Shown here: positions 23,420 to 34,466 of the stretch, piece by piece | Position numbering within the stretch: position 1 is the stretch's first letter | Layout of the letters: the number at the start of each line of letters is the position of its first letter | Assembly (NCBI GenBank): GCA_018340805.1 | Contig: JACMZG010001863.1 | Span: 24,769,110-24,833,109, forward strand | Length of the DNA stretch: 64,000 nt | Source: Microvelia longipes | Taxonomy: Eukaryota > Arthropoda > Insecta > Hemiptera > Veliidae | Direction of reading: 5' to 3' | Translations under genes and position numbers: made by a program | The notes under the pieces: model-generated | What the model was told of the DNA's origin: nothing | The model's database searches: none | What the model saw: only the letters and a program-made list of their open reading frames with translations

Positions 23420-24499
23420 ATTGGCTCGCCCTTATGGCGCTCCGGCATGGAAAAATACAACTATACTGTTATTAATTTCTGTTTAATTTTGATTTGTTGT
23501 GACGTTATTATTTGTTTGACATTGTTGTGATTAAAGCGTGAGCTGTTGCTATTTCATCTACGCTACTAGTGTCTACTACGTGAAAATTTTAACTTTCTTT
23601 AATTTAGCGCATTTCATTTCACTCTTTGTTCACTTTCAACCTCCCTTCTCAAAAATGTCATGAAACAATCGAGATTGTTCCTCCTATTTTTTCTCATTTT
23701 TTATGTTAGCCAGAATAGTTAGCTGCTTTGTTCTTATACCGTTCCCATTCAATCAATACATGAGTCGGACACTGTGATTCCAACATGGTAGAAGCAAAGT
23801 AGCATAACTATCTTTAGTCATATGGGAGAATTCCAGAGCATTGAGTTGTTGAGAGATTGTGCATCATACAAGTGAACATAGTTTACGCTTTTCTTACTCT
23901 ATCGAGACTTGTTCTAACATGATGTTAATTTAATTCTCGTACATGGTATTCAATAAGCATTCATCTTTCGCGAATCTATCTTTCAAACTCAATAACTCTA
24001 GCAAACTGTTGGTGGTCATCGGACAACTCTCCACCAATATTTTGCTTTTCCAGGTAACTTGCAATAAATACCCGTATTTTACGTCTTCATCATAATCTTC
24101 GTTAAACGCAATTTTCTTAAATTGGGTCCAAAACGGTAACCAGTTTTTGATTTCTCCGTCGAAGTTGCTAAGTTGTAAGTTAGGTAGTTTTATCTTCTTC
24201 ATACTGTCATATTTTTGATGAGATGGTGTTTTGTTCTGCTTTAACGACAGTAAAATATTGTACATATCTCTGTATTCTTCTGCTTTACTTAATTCTTCAC
24301 GCCATTGCTCCTTACTTAATTCACCACTTTCACATTTTTCATTCTTAATAGCTTCTTCAAGTTTTTGTAACGGCCGTTCGCATTTGGTCTTTCAAAAGTA
24401 ATTCGCAAAATCAACTTTATTGTCTTGAGTATACCTTTCGTATAAATCTTTAATGAATTTCTTAACTCTCTTTCTACTATTATTTTCTAAACGATCCAT
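23420..24499 (-). pseudogene. BEL/Pao gag, broken
   Basis: It begins with ATG at 24499, soon interrupted by a UGA near 24390 that looks like a frameshift. The 111-codon frame at 23930-24265 carries the DUF1759 block 'FDGEIKNWLPFWTQFKKI'. Gag-like residues continue to about 23730 ('LNALEF', 'KDSYATLLLP', 'WERYK') through stops. A zinc-knuckle remnant (CIF, then ERHKGEPMNC) lies near 23420-23470. Gag would form the particle and bind RNA. No intact product is possible. Confidence 0.75.
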
Positions 24500-24570
24500 T
24501 TTATTTCTAATAAAATTAGTACTTAATTAAACTCAAAATGATGATTTTCTCTTTATCTTTTATGTCCTGT

Positions 24571-24585
24571 CCTTAGGTCTCGCCA
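24571..24585 (-). other. Primer-binding-site candidate
   Basis: On the element strand TGGCGAGACCTAAGG begins three bases after the 5' LTR. It is complementary to a tRNA 3' end finishing in CCA. I could not assign the tRNA. Confidence 0.65.
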
Positions 24586-24588
24586 CTT

Positions 24589-24707
24589 TGTTAAAATTAG
24601 AAGCACACATAGAAAACACACTTTGGGTTCTTTGAAACGACTGACTTATATTTGACATCACATGACAATTACAAGATTTATATTTTAATTTCATGACATT
24701 TCTGACA
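24589..24707 (-). repeat. BEL/Pao 5' LTR (right copy)
   Basis: 119 bp, followed by the right target duplication CCAGG (24708-24712). On the element strand it contains TATAAAT and, roughly 40 bases later, TCAGTC, which resembles an arthropod initiator. These could form its promoter. Confidence 0.93.
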
Positions 24708-24712
24708 CCAGG

Positions 24713-26689
24713 CTTTTGTATCAATAATAACGTATTATTATAATTATGTATTTATATGCGTACATTAGACCGCTTAAGATTAATTTAAAAACTTCCTTTT
24801 TGCGTTGAAGCATTTAAATTCCCCAATATGGACAAATTTGCTCGCCTTTTTATTTGATTTTCTAATTCTAATTAGTTCAGTTAAGTCAAATAATTTTTGC
24901 TAAAAACTATCATTAAATACTATAGAAATTCTAATCCAACTATCCTGATGAAACCTCTTTCTATTGGTGTTTGTGTTAAAAACTTTTACCTAGTTGATTA
25001 GACCTTGTTTCAATTAGCAATTTAAAGTTTTCTAACGTTAACTTTTCACTGCTTATTAGAGTTTTAACAGATTCTAAAGGGCTGAAGAATTTATAGAACC
25101 TTTAATTAACAAGTTTCAATAATAGTTTTCTCTCTTGAAGATATCTCGCTTTTGGAGATAAAAGAGTAAATTAGAAAACGTTTGAAGCTAAAGAGACAAA
25201 GTCTTTAGACTAAAAGCATAAAATCGCATTTTTAATTTAAAGGTTTTAGATTTGTGGATAATGTATTTTTTAGTAACTATAAACATAAACATATTCATAA
25301 ATTAATCAGTAACAGAATAATTCATCATGCCTATTAGTCATCAAAACAGTTATTGGTGAACTCCACTCTCCACACCTTGGATATTTCAATTGTAATTTTA
25401 GTTTTATTAATTCTTAAATTTTAAAATTCTTTACTGTTTGCTTACGTTTTGTTCATTAAATAGTTAGACTTATTTTAAGTAATATTATCTTTTTATTAAT
25501 AGTTACAGATTTTGTTATTTCTCGCATGATTCGGAATTTAATTTTATGATTATCCATTCTTTTAAACTCTTTTATTCTAATGTTTTCTTCGTTTTTCTTT
25601 TAATATTTTCTTTGATTCTTCTTTAGTCTATGTTTAAGTCATATTAAATATTTAATAGCCTATAATTGTCGATGAAGCATGTAAATAGTTTGTGGTATCG
25701 TGATATATCAGTTTTCGTTTTGTTTCTCACACTTTTCTCTTATTTTAAAGTTATTTTCGCTTTTTCACGTAGTGTGTAGGGTAAAGATTAGTTGTCTTTT
25801 CTGTGATCACGATTAAACCCCTCGCCCACTAATAGTTTAAGTATTAAACATTCTTTTGCTTCTGATCAGATTTAAAAAAATAAAGGAATGTTAATTTTTA
25901 TAATTTTAACTTCACGGCGCAACTACTAAAACTTAATACGTAGTAAAATTAAAATTTGCCCGACTTCAAGCAAAATATGAAATAGCTTGGACAAGGTGTT
26001 TTTTTTTTCAAATTCATTTGAAACCGTTACTATCCTTAAATATTAAAACAAGTTTTCATATGTATTTTTTTAATTGGAAGTAGTATTAAGTTGTAAAAAT
26101 ATTAATAGTTTACGTATTAAAATAGCCACAGTTTTAGTTATTTAATAATACTTGAAAGAGAGATCATTGAGTGGTTGAACTGAGACAAGAAAAATACGTT
26201 ATATTATGTCTTGTTTACTTTGAATATTGTCGTGTACATACTCTACTCCTCTAAGCAACAAAAGAATCCTTAACGGATTAACCTTTTATATTGTTAACTT
26301 CTTTTCCGATCCAATATTGCTTTATGAGTGTGGACTCAACTTCAAAACTTTGAAACGTTGTATCTAGATCATCTGCATTCTATTTTATTCCATAGCCAGT
26401 TTTTCTAATCCTCTGGAAAACTAAATTACGTTTAATCTAATTACAACCCCTTTATTTTGGACGAAAAAAAATCTTTTGAACTTAACGGAAAAAGTTTTTG
26501 TCGCCTCTTTTTAACGAAATTGCGTACTTTCTCCTTTTATTTTTTTAAAATTTAAGTCTTGATTTTCAAAACCCAGTGACAAGGTACCAACTTTTCTTTA
26601 AAAAAATAATTAATTAATAAAAATACCTCTTCCCAAGAATTTTTGTTGTTTAGTTGTTGAATAACTAATTAGATTCATTTATTTTTACT
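24713..26689. other. AT-rich background, no feature recognised
   Basis: No shared repeats, no meaningful open frames and no RNA gene seen. Confidence 0.6.
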
Positions 26690-27158
26690 TTTTCTCATTT
26701 ATACTCTATAGGAAAGTAAGGTGTTAGCACTAAAAGCCCAAAACTAGGATTTCACATAAATTATCCGTACAGATGTTTTAATGACCTCTTGAGAGGTTTT
26801 TACCAAGTTATATGCCTGTTTGTCTATGTGTGTGTCTGCTATCATTATCATTATAGCTCCCTATATGACTTTACTAGAGAGTTGTGACTGTTATATATAA
26901 CAGTCATTAGTGACGGCAAAATTTCACAATTTGCCTAAGAATATTTTGAAATTTGGCACGCATGTAGTCTTATATCAGACCAACAAATGTGCTGACGTTC
27001 ATTTCATTATTAGCATTAGTTCATTTTTTATCGAATGACGTAAATACGTTTTTGATTGAAAAAATCCATGTTAGTTAAAATTTAGTACACTTTACCATAA
27101 CTTATCCATAAGTTATGGAAAGTTCCTAGGTATCCGATCGGGTACGTATCCAATTTCT
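26690..27158 (+). repeat. Rep-5S copy lacking the 5S module
   Basis: It starts 'ttctcatttatactctatag' and keeps the (TG)n, 'tggcacgcatgtag' and 'gttaaaatttagtacac' blocks. It then jumps directly to the family end 'gttcctaggtatccgatcgg', so about 250 bases containing the 5S-like module are deleted. Confidence 0.7.
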
Positions 27159-27409
27159 TTTATTCTCTGTTAATCTTTTTTAGTCGTTTATATAAATAAC
27201 ACTAAGTATCAATCTTATGCCTTCTTTAGCACTCAATTATAAATCAAATAATCTGTGATTATTTAATGAAAGCAATCATTTGTTTTCGTGATAAATGTAA
27301 CTTTGGATGTTTTGATACAAACTATCATCTATTATTTAATTATAATTGTTTCCACTATATATATTTTTTATCCACTTCATAATTATGATTATAACAACGT
27401 AAGCATTGA
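27159..27409. other. Background
   Basis: Nothing recognised. Confidence 0.5.
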
Positions 27410-27727
27410 CCATAAAACACTCCTAATCATAATGCAATAAAATACTCCTAATCATAATACAATAAAACACTCCTAATCATAATGCAATAAAATACTCCTA
27501 ATCATAATACAACAAAATACTCCTAATCATGATGTAATAAAATACCCCTAATCATAATACAATAAAATACTCCTTATCATAATACAATAAAATAATCCTA
27601 ATCATAATGCAATAAAATACTCCTAATCATAATGCAATAAAATACTCCTAATCATAATACAATAAAATACTCCTAATCATAATACAATAAAATACTCCTA
27701 ATCATAATGCAATAAAATACTCATAGT
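27410..27727. repeat. 25-bp minisatellite
   Basis: About 12-13 head-to-tail copies of a 25-bp unit close to TCCTAATCATAATGCAATAA plus AATAC, with alternating 'atgc' and 'atac' variants. Units are contiguous, with no spacers. Confidence 0.95.
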
Positions 27728-28451
27728 GCAATATCATATCATAATGAAATGGTAAATATATGAACGCGATTGTATCTGAACTTAAATTGGTCGTAGAAAA
27801 ATGTAACCCTAATATAATAAATATACATTTTTGTTTTCTTGCAAATTCTATTTTTTTATGAGAATTAAATGTTTTTTTCAAATTTCGTTTCGCACCATTT
27901 ACTACTTCCTGTTATGCTCGTTTCTATAAATCGAGGGTTATTGTTTTAAAAATTTAAAAAAGATATGAGATACGAGATTTTTTTGCTGAGAATTGTAAAA
28001 ACTAGATCTTTTTCATTGAGTTATGCAGCGATATTTTTGTAGACGGTGACGGTACGGATTGTATGAAAGAATGGATATTGTGATGGTAAATAGCTTTAGG
28101 TTCATGAAGTCATAGGGTCATAAATATGTCTAAAACCATAGCTTGTAGCTCTTTTCGTCCCATACCCTTACTAACTAATCCTCTAGACTTACATGCTCAT
28201 AGTTTTTAAGACGAGACGCCTCTATTTTTAGTTTTCTTGTGCTTCTTCCTATTTTTCGAAAAGTGTGTGGAAACTTATTTGTGACCACTCTATCAAATTT
28301 ACTTACCTTTTTTACTTAAAAGTCAAGGTCAACAAATAAGTTTGATGCCTTAATTATTTTGTCCTTAATGAAGCTATGATCTTCACTTTCGGCAACACCA
28401 TATATAAAACAATTTTGATGTTCCTATAGTTACCAGAATTTTATGAATCTG
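27728..28451. other. Background, no feature recognised
   Basis: Nothing shared or coding. Confidence 0.5.
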
Positions 28452-29290
28452 TTTTTACTTTTCCTCATTCATACCGTAGGTATATAGGAAAAGTATTCTG
28501 TTGCGAAAAATCCGAAATCGGGATGAAACCGGAATTATCCGTTTCAGGTGTTTTAGAGGCCTCCAGAGTGGTTTTCTCCAAGTTTTCTGTCTGTATGTAA
28601 GTGTATGTGTGTTTGTGTGGGTGTTATCATCGTAGCTCCGTATTGTATTTATGCTAGAGAGTTGAAACTTTCTACAAAAATTAGTCTACAGCTGTAGTTG
28701 TGCTATTCTGAAAATATTATTTTTATAACGTCATTAACCCGCAATAATTACTCTGCAAAATTTTGAAAAATTAAAAAAACGCTGAAAAATTATGCGATTT
28801 GATTGAAATTTGGCACCCATGTAACTATGTATAAGACCAACAAATATGCCAAGTTTCATGTTATTATCAGTATTAGTTTTATTTTTATAAATTGACTTAT
28901 GTACAATTTAAAAAAAAAATGTAAAAAATCAGAAAATGATTCAATTGAGTTTAAATTTAGTACAAGGAAGGGTATATCTTTACTCACTAAATATGTACAC
29001 AAAGTTTCGTTTCAATGCGACAAGTATATCTATGATTTTTGTTGGATCATAAAAGTTAAATAGCATTGAGCGTGGTCAATGCTGTATTGATGACAGCTAA
29101 GAATGAAACGGATGAATTTACTATCTGAGGACGAGCGAAGCGAGTCTAAAAACATGTTGGAGTATAAATTTGGCAAATTGTATATTCTGAGGACGAGCGA
29201 AGCGAGTCTGAAGCACATACTTCCTTTGCGTAGCATATCTGATGTGATGGGGAAAAGTTCCGAGGTACCCCGTACCCGATTTTTTAAGTA
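28452..29290 (+). repeat. Rep-5S, most complete copy
   Basis: Reference copy of the family, about 840 bp. In order: 'cttttcctcattcataccgt' start; 'ggcctccagagtgg'; TG-rich stretch; 'gtagctccgtattg'; 'acgtcattaaccc'; 'tggcacccatgt'; a 5S-rRNA-like module at about 29037-29100 ('gttaaatagcattgagcgtg', 'tcaatgctgtattgatgac'); two 'gaggacgagcgaagcgagtc' hairpins; and the end 'gaggtaccccgtacccgatt' with a T-run. The first and last ~12 bases (acttttcctca / tgaggaaaagt types) are roughly inverted copies. Internal open frames are fortuitous. Confidence 0.85.
29037..29100 (+). other. 5S rRNA-like module within Rep-5S
   Basis: The consensus across copies (GATCATAAAAGTTAAGCAGC, then ATTGAGCGTGGTCAGTGCCT, then GGATGGGTGACCACTGGGAA) matches, by recall, the 5S rRNA region from about nucleotide 35 to 100, which includes the box A, intermediate element and box C promoter. 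This copy is more diverged than the consensus. It is not a 5S gene because the first third and the 3' end are absent. Confidence 0.65.
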
Positions 29291-29883
29291 TGTTTTGTAA
29301 CAAGTAGGGTTTCCTTATTGATAATTTGTCCGAACAGGATAAATTACTATAATATTTGAGATTTTAATGGCTTAATATAAGTTTCGAATCTATCCAAGTT
29401 CCAAGGTGAAGGAATTATATTTATTTTCTAGCCTCCCTTTTAATCTATTTCTTGCTTTTTGCAGCTATTTACTTGTTTATTTCCTCTTCTACTGTGACTC
29501 ATGTCACATGACTTTGAATTTTCTAATAAAGGGTAAGATTTTGGCAGACACATGTGCTGCACATTTAGATTGTTTATTTTTGTGCTAATTTATGTTCCTT
29601 CTTCTGTTATTTACTCCCAGTTTGATTTAGAATAATGCTTTTCATCTCAGAACTGTATTTAGAATAAGTTTCTTGTTATTTATTCGTTTTATCGCTTCGC
29701 CGAAGAAACAATTAGCTCATTTAGTTTCTATACTATTAGTACACTCTGACCCAAGAAATAAAAATCAATACGTTATGGATTACTAGCATTAATCAAAACT
29801 ATGACTTATTTGTATGATATAATTAATTATTTTTTTGAAACATGTATTATTTATTTTCTTACGTAAAAATTATAATAAATTTA
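29291..29883. other. Background, no feature recognised
   Basis: Nothing shared or coding. Confidence 0.5.
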
Positions 29884-30440
29884 TTATTTTAGCAAATTTT
29901 CAAAGAAAAATTCAGCTTATGAGGTTGTGGTCATGGAGTGTGGTAGGGGTGGGGATGAATTTTTTGGAAGTAGGGACTCTCTGAGAACATACATACATAT
30001 ATATCTATATGTATAATATATATATTACACATATATATATATGATATATGTTGTGTATATATATATATATATTATATATAATATATATATATATTATTGT
30101 TGAGGTTGATGTAAAATATGTATGTATGTACGAATTTTTTGTTCCTAGACGTATCTATGGTACACAATAATGACCCCACAAACATTTCAAAAAGTCACAA
30201 ATCTTCAAAAAGTGTTTAGATCAGACACACATTGAAATTTTACACATATAGTATGTATGGTTAACAAAAATACGAAGTTTTATTGTAATATCAGCATTAA
30301 TTTTAGTTTTATTGATTGACATATATAGCATAATGTAAACAAATCAGGTTTTTTGACTAATACTCTTGAAATTCCCTTATTTTTTGGCAGTATGCCACTT
30401 ATGTAAACTCGTAATATGACCATGTGGCTGAAGAACGGCC
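29884..30440 (+). repeat. Rep-TA dispersed repeat, copy 2
   Basis: The same ordered blocks as 18381-19045: 'agcaaattttcaaagaaaaa', 'gaggttgtggtcatgg', 'ttttttggaagtagggactc', an interrupted (TA)n array at about 30000-30092, 'gttcctagacgtatctatgg', 'cacaaacatttc' and 'ggcagtatgccactta'. Non-coding. Confidence 0.75.
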
Positions 30441-30540
30441 CATTTACAGTCTTTACTCTTTAAATTTGATGTTGAGAGGTTCCATTAAATTACGGAAAAG
30501 CTATCCATTTTGTCTTGTGGGAGCCATCCGGTTTGGTCAT

Positions 30541-30568
30541 GTCGGTGGGGAGGGGGGGGGGGGGGGGA
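30541..30568. repeat. Poly-G tract
   Basis: A run of G broken once or twice (ggtggggaggggggg...), rare in this AT-rich setting. Confidence 0.9.
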
Positions 30569-32361
30569 GAATATGGAGTTGGCTGAATACATCAATGATC
30601 ACTATACATTAATAGCTTTTGTAAATAAATGCTACCTGAGTGATATCAGTCTTATTTGTTACCCAAAGTAAGTAAATAATCTATGAAAATAATATTCTTC
30701 TGGCTGTATGGTCCCACAATACCTTGACATTCTCTTTTACTTAAGTTATTTTTCACCTAGGGCTACATTAAGGGTATGCGTTATCCATTGCACCAAAAAC
30801 CTTAGGGGTTTGATGCAAAAATAAATAACAAGAAACAAATACAATCGTTTCCTTCAAAGGGATTTCTAGCCATTAAAGGCTCTTAATATTAATGTATATT
30901 AATAGGGGATCCCTGACTTCCCTATATTTTATACTACGGAGACTTTAAATTGATTGAAAATTATACCATTTATTGATATTAATTAGCCTGAGCCGTTTCT
31001 TTCTAGTGTAGAAAAATATATCCTGGATGAAAGAAGAGTTTAAATAACTTTGTAGTGTTTGTAATCAGAAATATTTTTTTTTTGTCTTTCGATTCATCTA
31101 CGCAGAGGGCAAAAAAGACTGGGGGAAAAGCACAGAACACTTGAATGTTCTTTTCCTTTACTTTTTTGTTCTTGATTCTAATGTCCCAGCATTTTTAAGC
31201 TTATTTTCTATCTCTCTTTTCCTAATTTTGCCTTTTTCTTGTACGTAGTACAAATCAATAAGTTTTTTCAATGGGCCTTATTTGTGTTAACATTTCTCAT
31301 TTTCATTTTCTAACTTACTTTTTAGGTTGCTTTTCTCTTTTTAAAAATTCAATTATTATTCTTTGTTTTTTTTAATACTGAAAATATTTTTAAGGGATTT
31401 TTTGCCTCGCTTTTACCGTATTGCCTTAAAAAGTAATACCAATAAAAACCATTTTCAAACAGTGCTCCCCGAAAAAAAATCTTTTCACCGCTTACACAGT
31501 CAAATATTTACAAGCCTCCAAGAGATAAAAGCAATATTAAATTGTACGTATAGAAAAATATATTTCTTCAAAGAGAAAATTTATTGTAAAAGTATTATGA
31601 GAAAACGATGCCAACATTGTCAATTAAATTATAAATTTTAATTATAGTCTTTAACATAATTTTAAAATTTATTGCTCAGAGTACTTAAAATAGTCTCTAT
31701 AGTCAGTCTTTAGGACTTGAAATTTAAGTTAAATAAAAAATGCTAGTGTAATGAATATTAAGATGAACTAGATGTATGAAATCGATATGTAACAGTTTTA
31801 TACCTTTACATAAGAATATAATTATAAATATATAGACTTAACAACATATAATCTTAATTTTAAATAAAAAACAGCATAAAATGAGTTTCTTTTCTTCAAA
31901 ATATCTCTTAAATCTGTTGGCAATTTGATGTCTCTAATCCATTGAGTCATTAACTTTGTAAATTTGACAAAGAAAATGTCATAAAAACAGCTATAAAAGT
32001 TTACATGAGAAAAAAGCCATTAGAGTATACAAAGGTTGCTATAAAGTCAGTTTAAGATGTGTCATGTCAGATCCAGGCCTAAGATATCCTGGCATGAGAT
32101 CGTGAAAGATTATTATCTCGTCTTCTTTCTTATTTTTGTTGCACTTTACAAGGATGTAACAAATGAAGCACAACTTAAGCCATAAACTTATTTAAGTTGT
32201 GTTGATAATATTTTACTTATAAAATATGCATAATTTTTAAAAATTATGTAATAATCTTAATTGATTGAAAAGCAATATTTATTTCTTAAAAGACGTTACG
32301 ATGTACAGGTATAGAGTCCACGTCGAAAAAAAAGTAAACGTTTAAAACTTTTTTTATCTTC
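30569..32361. other. AT-rich background, no feature recognised
   Basis: A 92-codon frame at 31363-31641 is Lys/Phe-rich and AT-driven, with no domain. No repeats are shared with the window. Confidence 0.55.
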
Positions 32362-32764
32362 TGGAGTGCATTCATTGTGATGTTGACATGAAGTAATTCA
32401 TTGCGATGTTTACATAAAGCAATTCATTATGATGTTGGCATGAAGCAATTCATTGCAATGTTCACATAAAGAATGAATTGCAATGTTGACATAAAGCGCA
32501 ATTCATTGTGATGGTGACATAAAGCAATTTATTGCGATGTTAACAAAAACCAATCCATACTGATGTTGACATGAAACAATTCATTGCGATGTTGACATAA
32601 AGCAATTTATTGCGATGTTGGCTAAAAGCAATTCATTCTGATGTTGAGATGACGCAATTCATTACGATATTGAAATAAAGAAATTTATTGCGATTTTGAC
32701 AAGAAGCAATTCATTCTGATATTGACATGAAGCAATTAATTCTGATGTTGACATAAAGAAATTC
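32362..32764. repeat. 26-bp minisatellite
   Basis: About 15 diverged copies of a 26-bp unit near GCGATGTTGACATAAAGCAA plus TTCATT. Variation (tgtg, tctg, tgcg) is spread along the array, so it is older than the 25-bp array. Confidence 0.93.
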
Positions 32765-33964
32765 TCAATACCATACTATTAACTTATGTATGGTATAGAA
32801 GATATAAAATGTATATATTATATTTTATTATTTTGAAAAAAAAATTATATATCTTTAAATAAAGTTCTTTTTTGGCAAAAGTATACAACATTCTTTTGTG
32901 TTTTGTTCATTATTAATGAAGCCGTATTTATAACACTGTTGAATGTTTTGCTATTTACTGGAGGATATTTCAGTAATCAATATACTCGTATTAAAGTTAT
33001 AAGCTTTAATTAACCCTAGGCTTCAACAAACTACCGAGGCAAATCTTTACCCAATTTTTTATTTACCGTCAATTTTTATTTTTTATTACAAAATTATAAA
33101 TAAAATTTTAGGTATTCTTAATTTTTAGTTTTGGAGCTCCTGTAATGGTGAATGAACCATTCGCCGAACAGTACAAGCTGTGTTATTTCACATTGTAATT
33201 TTCCTAGATTGATTTTAGCTAATGTTTATCATGCAAAGCTTATGAGGTTCTTCGGGTTTTTTCCGAAACGGAAGTTTCTGCAGTATAAGTTTCGATTTAT
33301 TTTTTTTTTGTCATACCCTCTATTAAAAAAAATTAAAGCTTCTTTGCGTAAAAGCGTTGTAGAAGTTAACATAATACATATTTTTGTCTAATGAATGTCT
33401 CAATTTATTTAAATTTATTGTGTTGTTACATAAGTGAACAAAACTAGCTTTGTTCTTACTATAATTTCCAAAAAGGATTTCTATATTTTCTCATTTTAAA
33501 TTTTTAGTGGACAAAAAGGGTTTTAACTATTACGAAGAACTGTTGTAGTAGGTTTGTGATGGTGTGCCTAAGTGAACCGTCCCACACTGCTCCAGTGTCC
33601 TTTATATCTGTGGAAGGACTCTAAAGTACAAATCCCTTTTTGGTCTTTGGAGGATTTAGTAGAGTAAAGACATTAGTAGAATGGAATTAACTTCATTTGA
33701 GGATTAACTATACTTAAGTGTATAAGACTTGACTTATGTGGGACTAATGTAAATTGATATTTCACCAAATCTTAGTTGTATTAGTAATTACTTCAGTTTT
33801 TGTGGTTTTATTAATCTTTTATTTAGAGTCAAAAGGAATTAAAATCTTTTATATTATGTTAATACTATGCTTATTTGTGATTTTAGGATTTAAAATGTTT
33901 GGTCTTAATGATGCACAACTTAGAACATGTCGTGTTTCGAGTTGATAATGTCTAAAATTAAGTT
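32765..33964. other. Background, no feature recognised
   Basis: Nothing shared or coding. Confidence 0.5.
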
Positions 33965-34466
33965 TTTTTACAATTGAATGACAAATGAAACTTTCTTGTA
34001 ACATAAATGGATATACTTGTGTGAAATTCCAACTCAATTAGGTTATTTTTGATTTTCACAATTAAAAAAAAAGAATAAAAGTAATTCGATAAAAATTGAA
34101 CTTATATATACTGATGATGAGATAAAACTCAGCACATATGTTAAACTTATATGACTACATGCGTGCCTCATGAATTTTCGAAATTTTTAGCTAAGTCATT
34201 ATTGCCAGTTAAAGACGTCATAAAGAAATTATTTTTCGGATAGCCCAACTAGACCTAAAGATTGATTTTTGTACCAAGTTTCAACCCTCTAGCATTAATT
34301 GACTTGGAGCTAAGTTGATAAAAGACATGCAGACAGATAACTTTGTAAAAACCACTCTGGAGGTCTTAAAACATCTAAAACAAATACTCAGGTGAAATCA
34401 CGATTCCGGATTTTTTTCGCAAACAATACGTTTTCGATACACCTTTGGTAAGAATCAGGAAAAGTA
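33965..34466 (-). repeat. Rep-5S copy, 3' truncated
   Basis: The minus-strand copy contains the family's 5' 500 bases ('ttttcctgattcttaccaaa' start near 34466, then the 'ggcctccagag', 'acgtctttaac' and 'gaggcacgcatgtag' blocks). It stops near 33965, before the 5S-like module. Confidence 0.75.

Larger units (their letters stand above)
20216..24707 (-). mobile_element. BEL/Pao LTR retrotransposon, defective
   Basis: A complete insertion of 4492 bp on the minus strand with two 119-bp LTRs (TG...CA), a CCAGG target duplication, a primer-binding-site candidate and a purine-rich tract. In element order it encodes gag (DUF1759 and zinc-knuckle remnant), aspartic protease remnant, reverse transcriptase with the start of RNase H, and the C-terminal DUF5641 region. 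The integrase zinc finger and catalytic core are absent, which accounts for the short interior. Several frameshifts and stops break gag and pol, so it could move only with proteins supplied by another copy. The LTRs differ at one base, implying a recent insertion. Confidence 0.93.

Noticed and set aside
27410..27727. Regular direct repeats as a CRISPR array
   Set aside because: Units are contiguous without spacers and the DNA is clearly eukaryotic; it is a minisatellite. The same applies to 32362-32764 and 37595-38065.
29030..29110. A 5S rRNA gene
   Set aside because: Only the middle-to-late part of 5S is represented, the rest is unrelated, and all copies are diverged and dispersed in both orientations.
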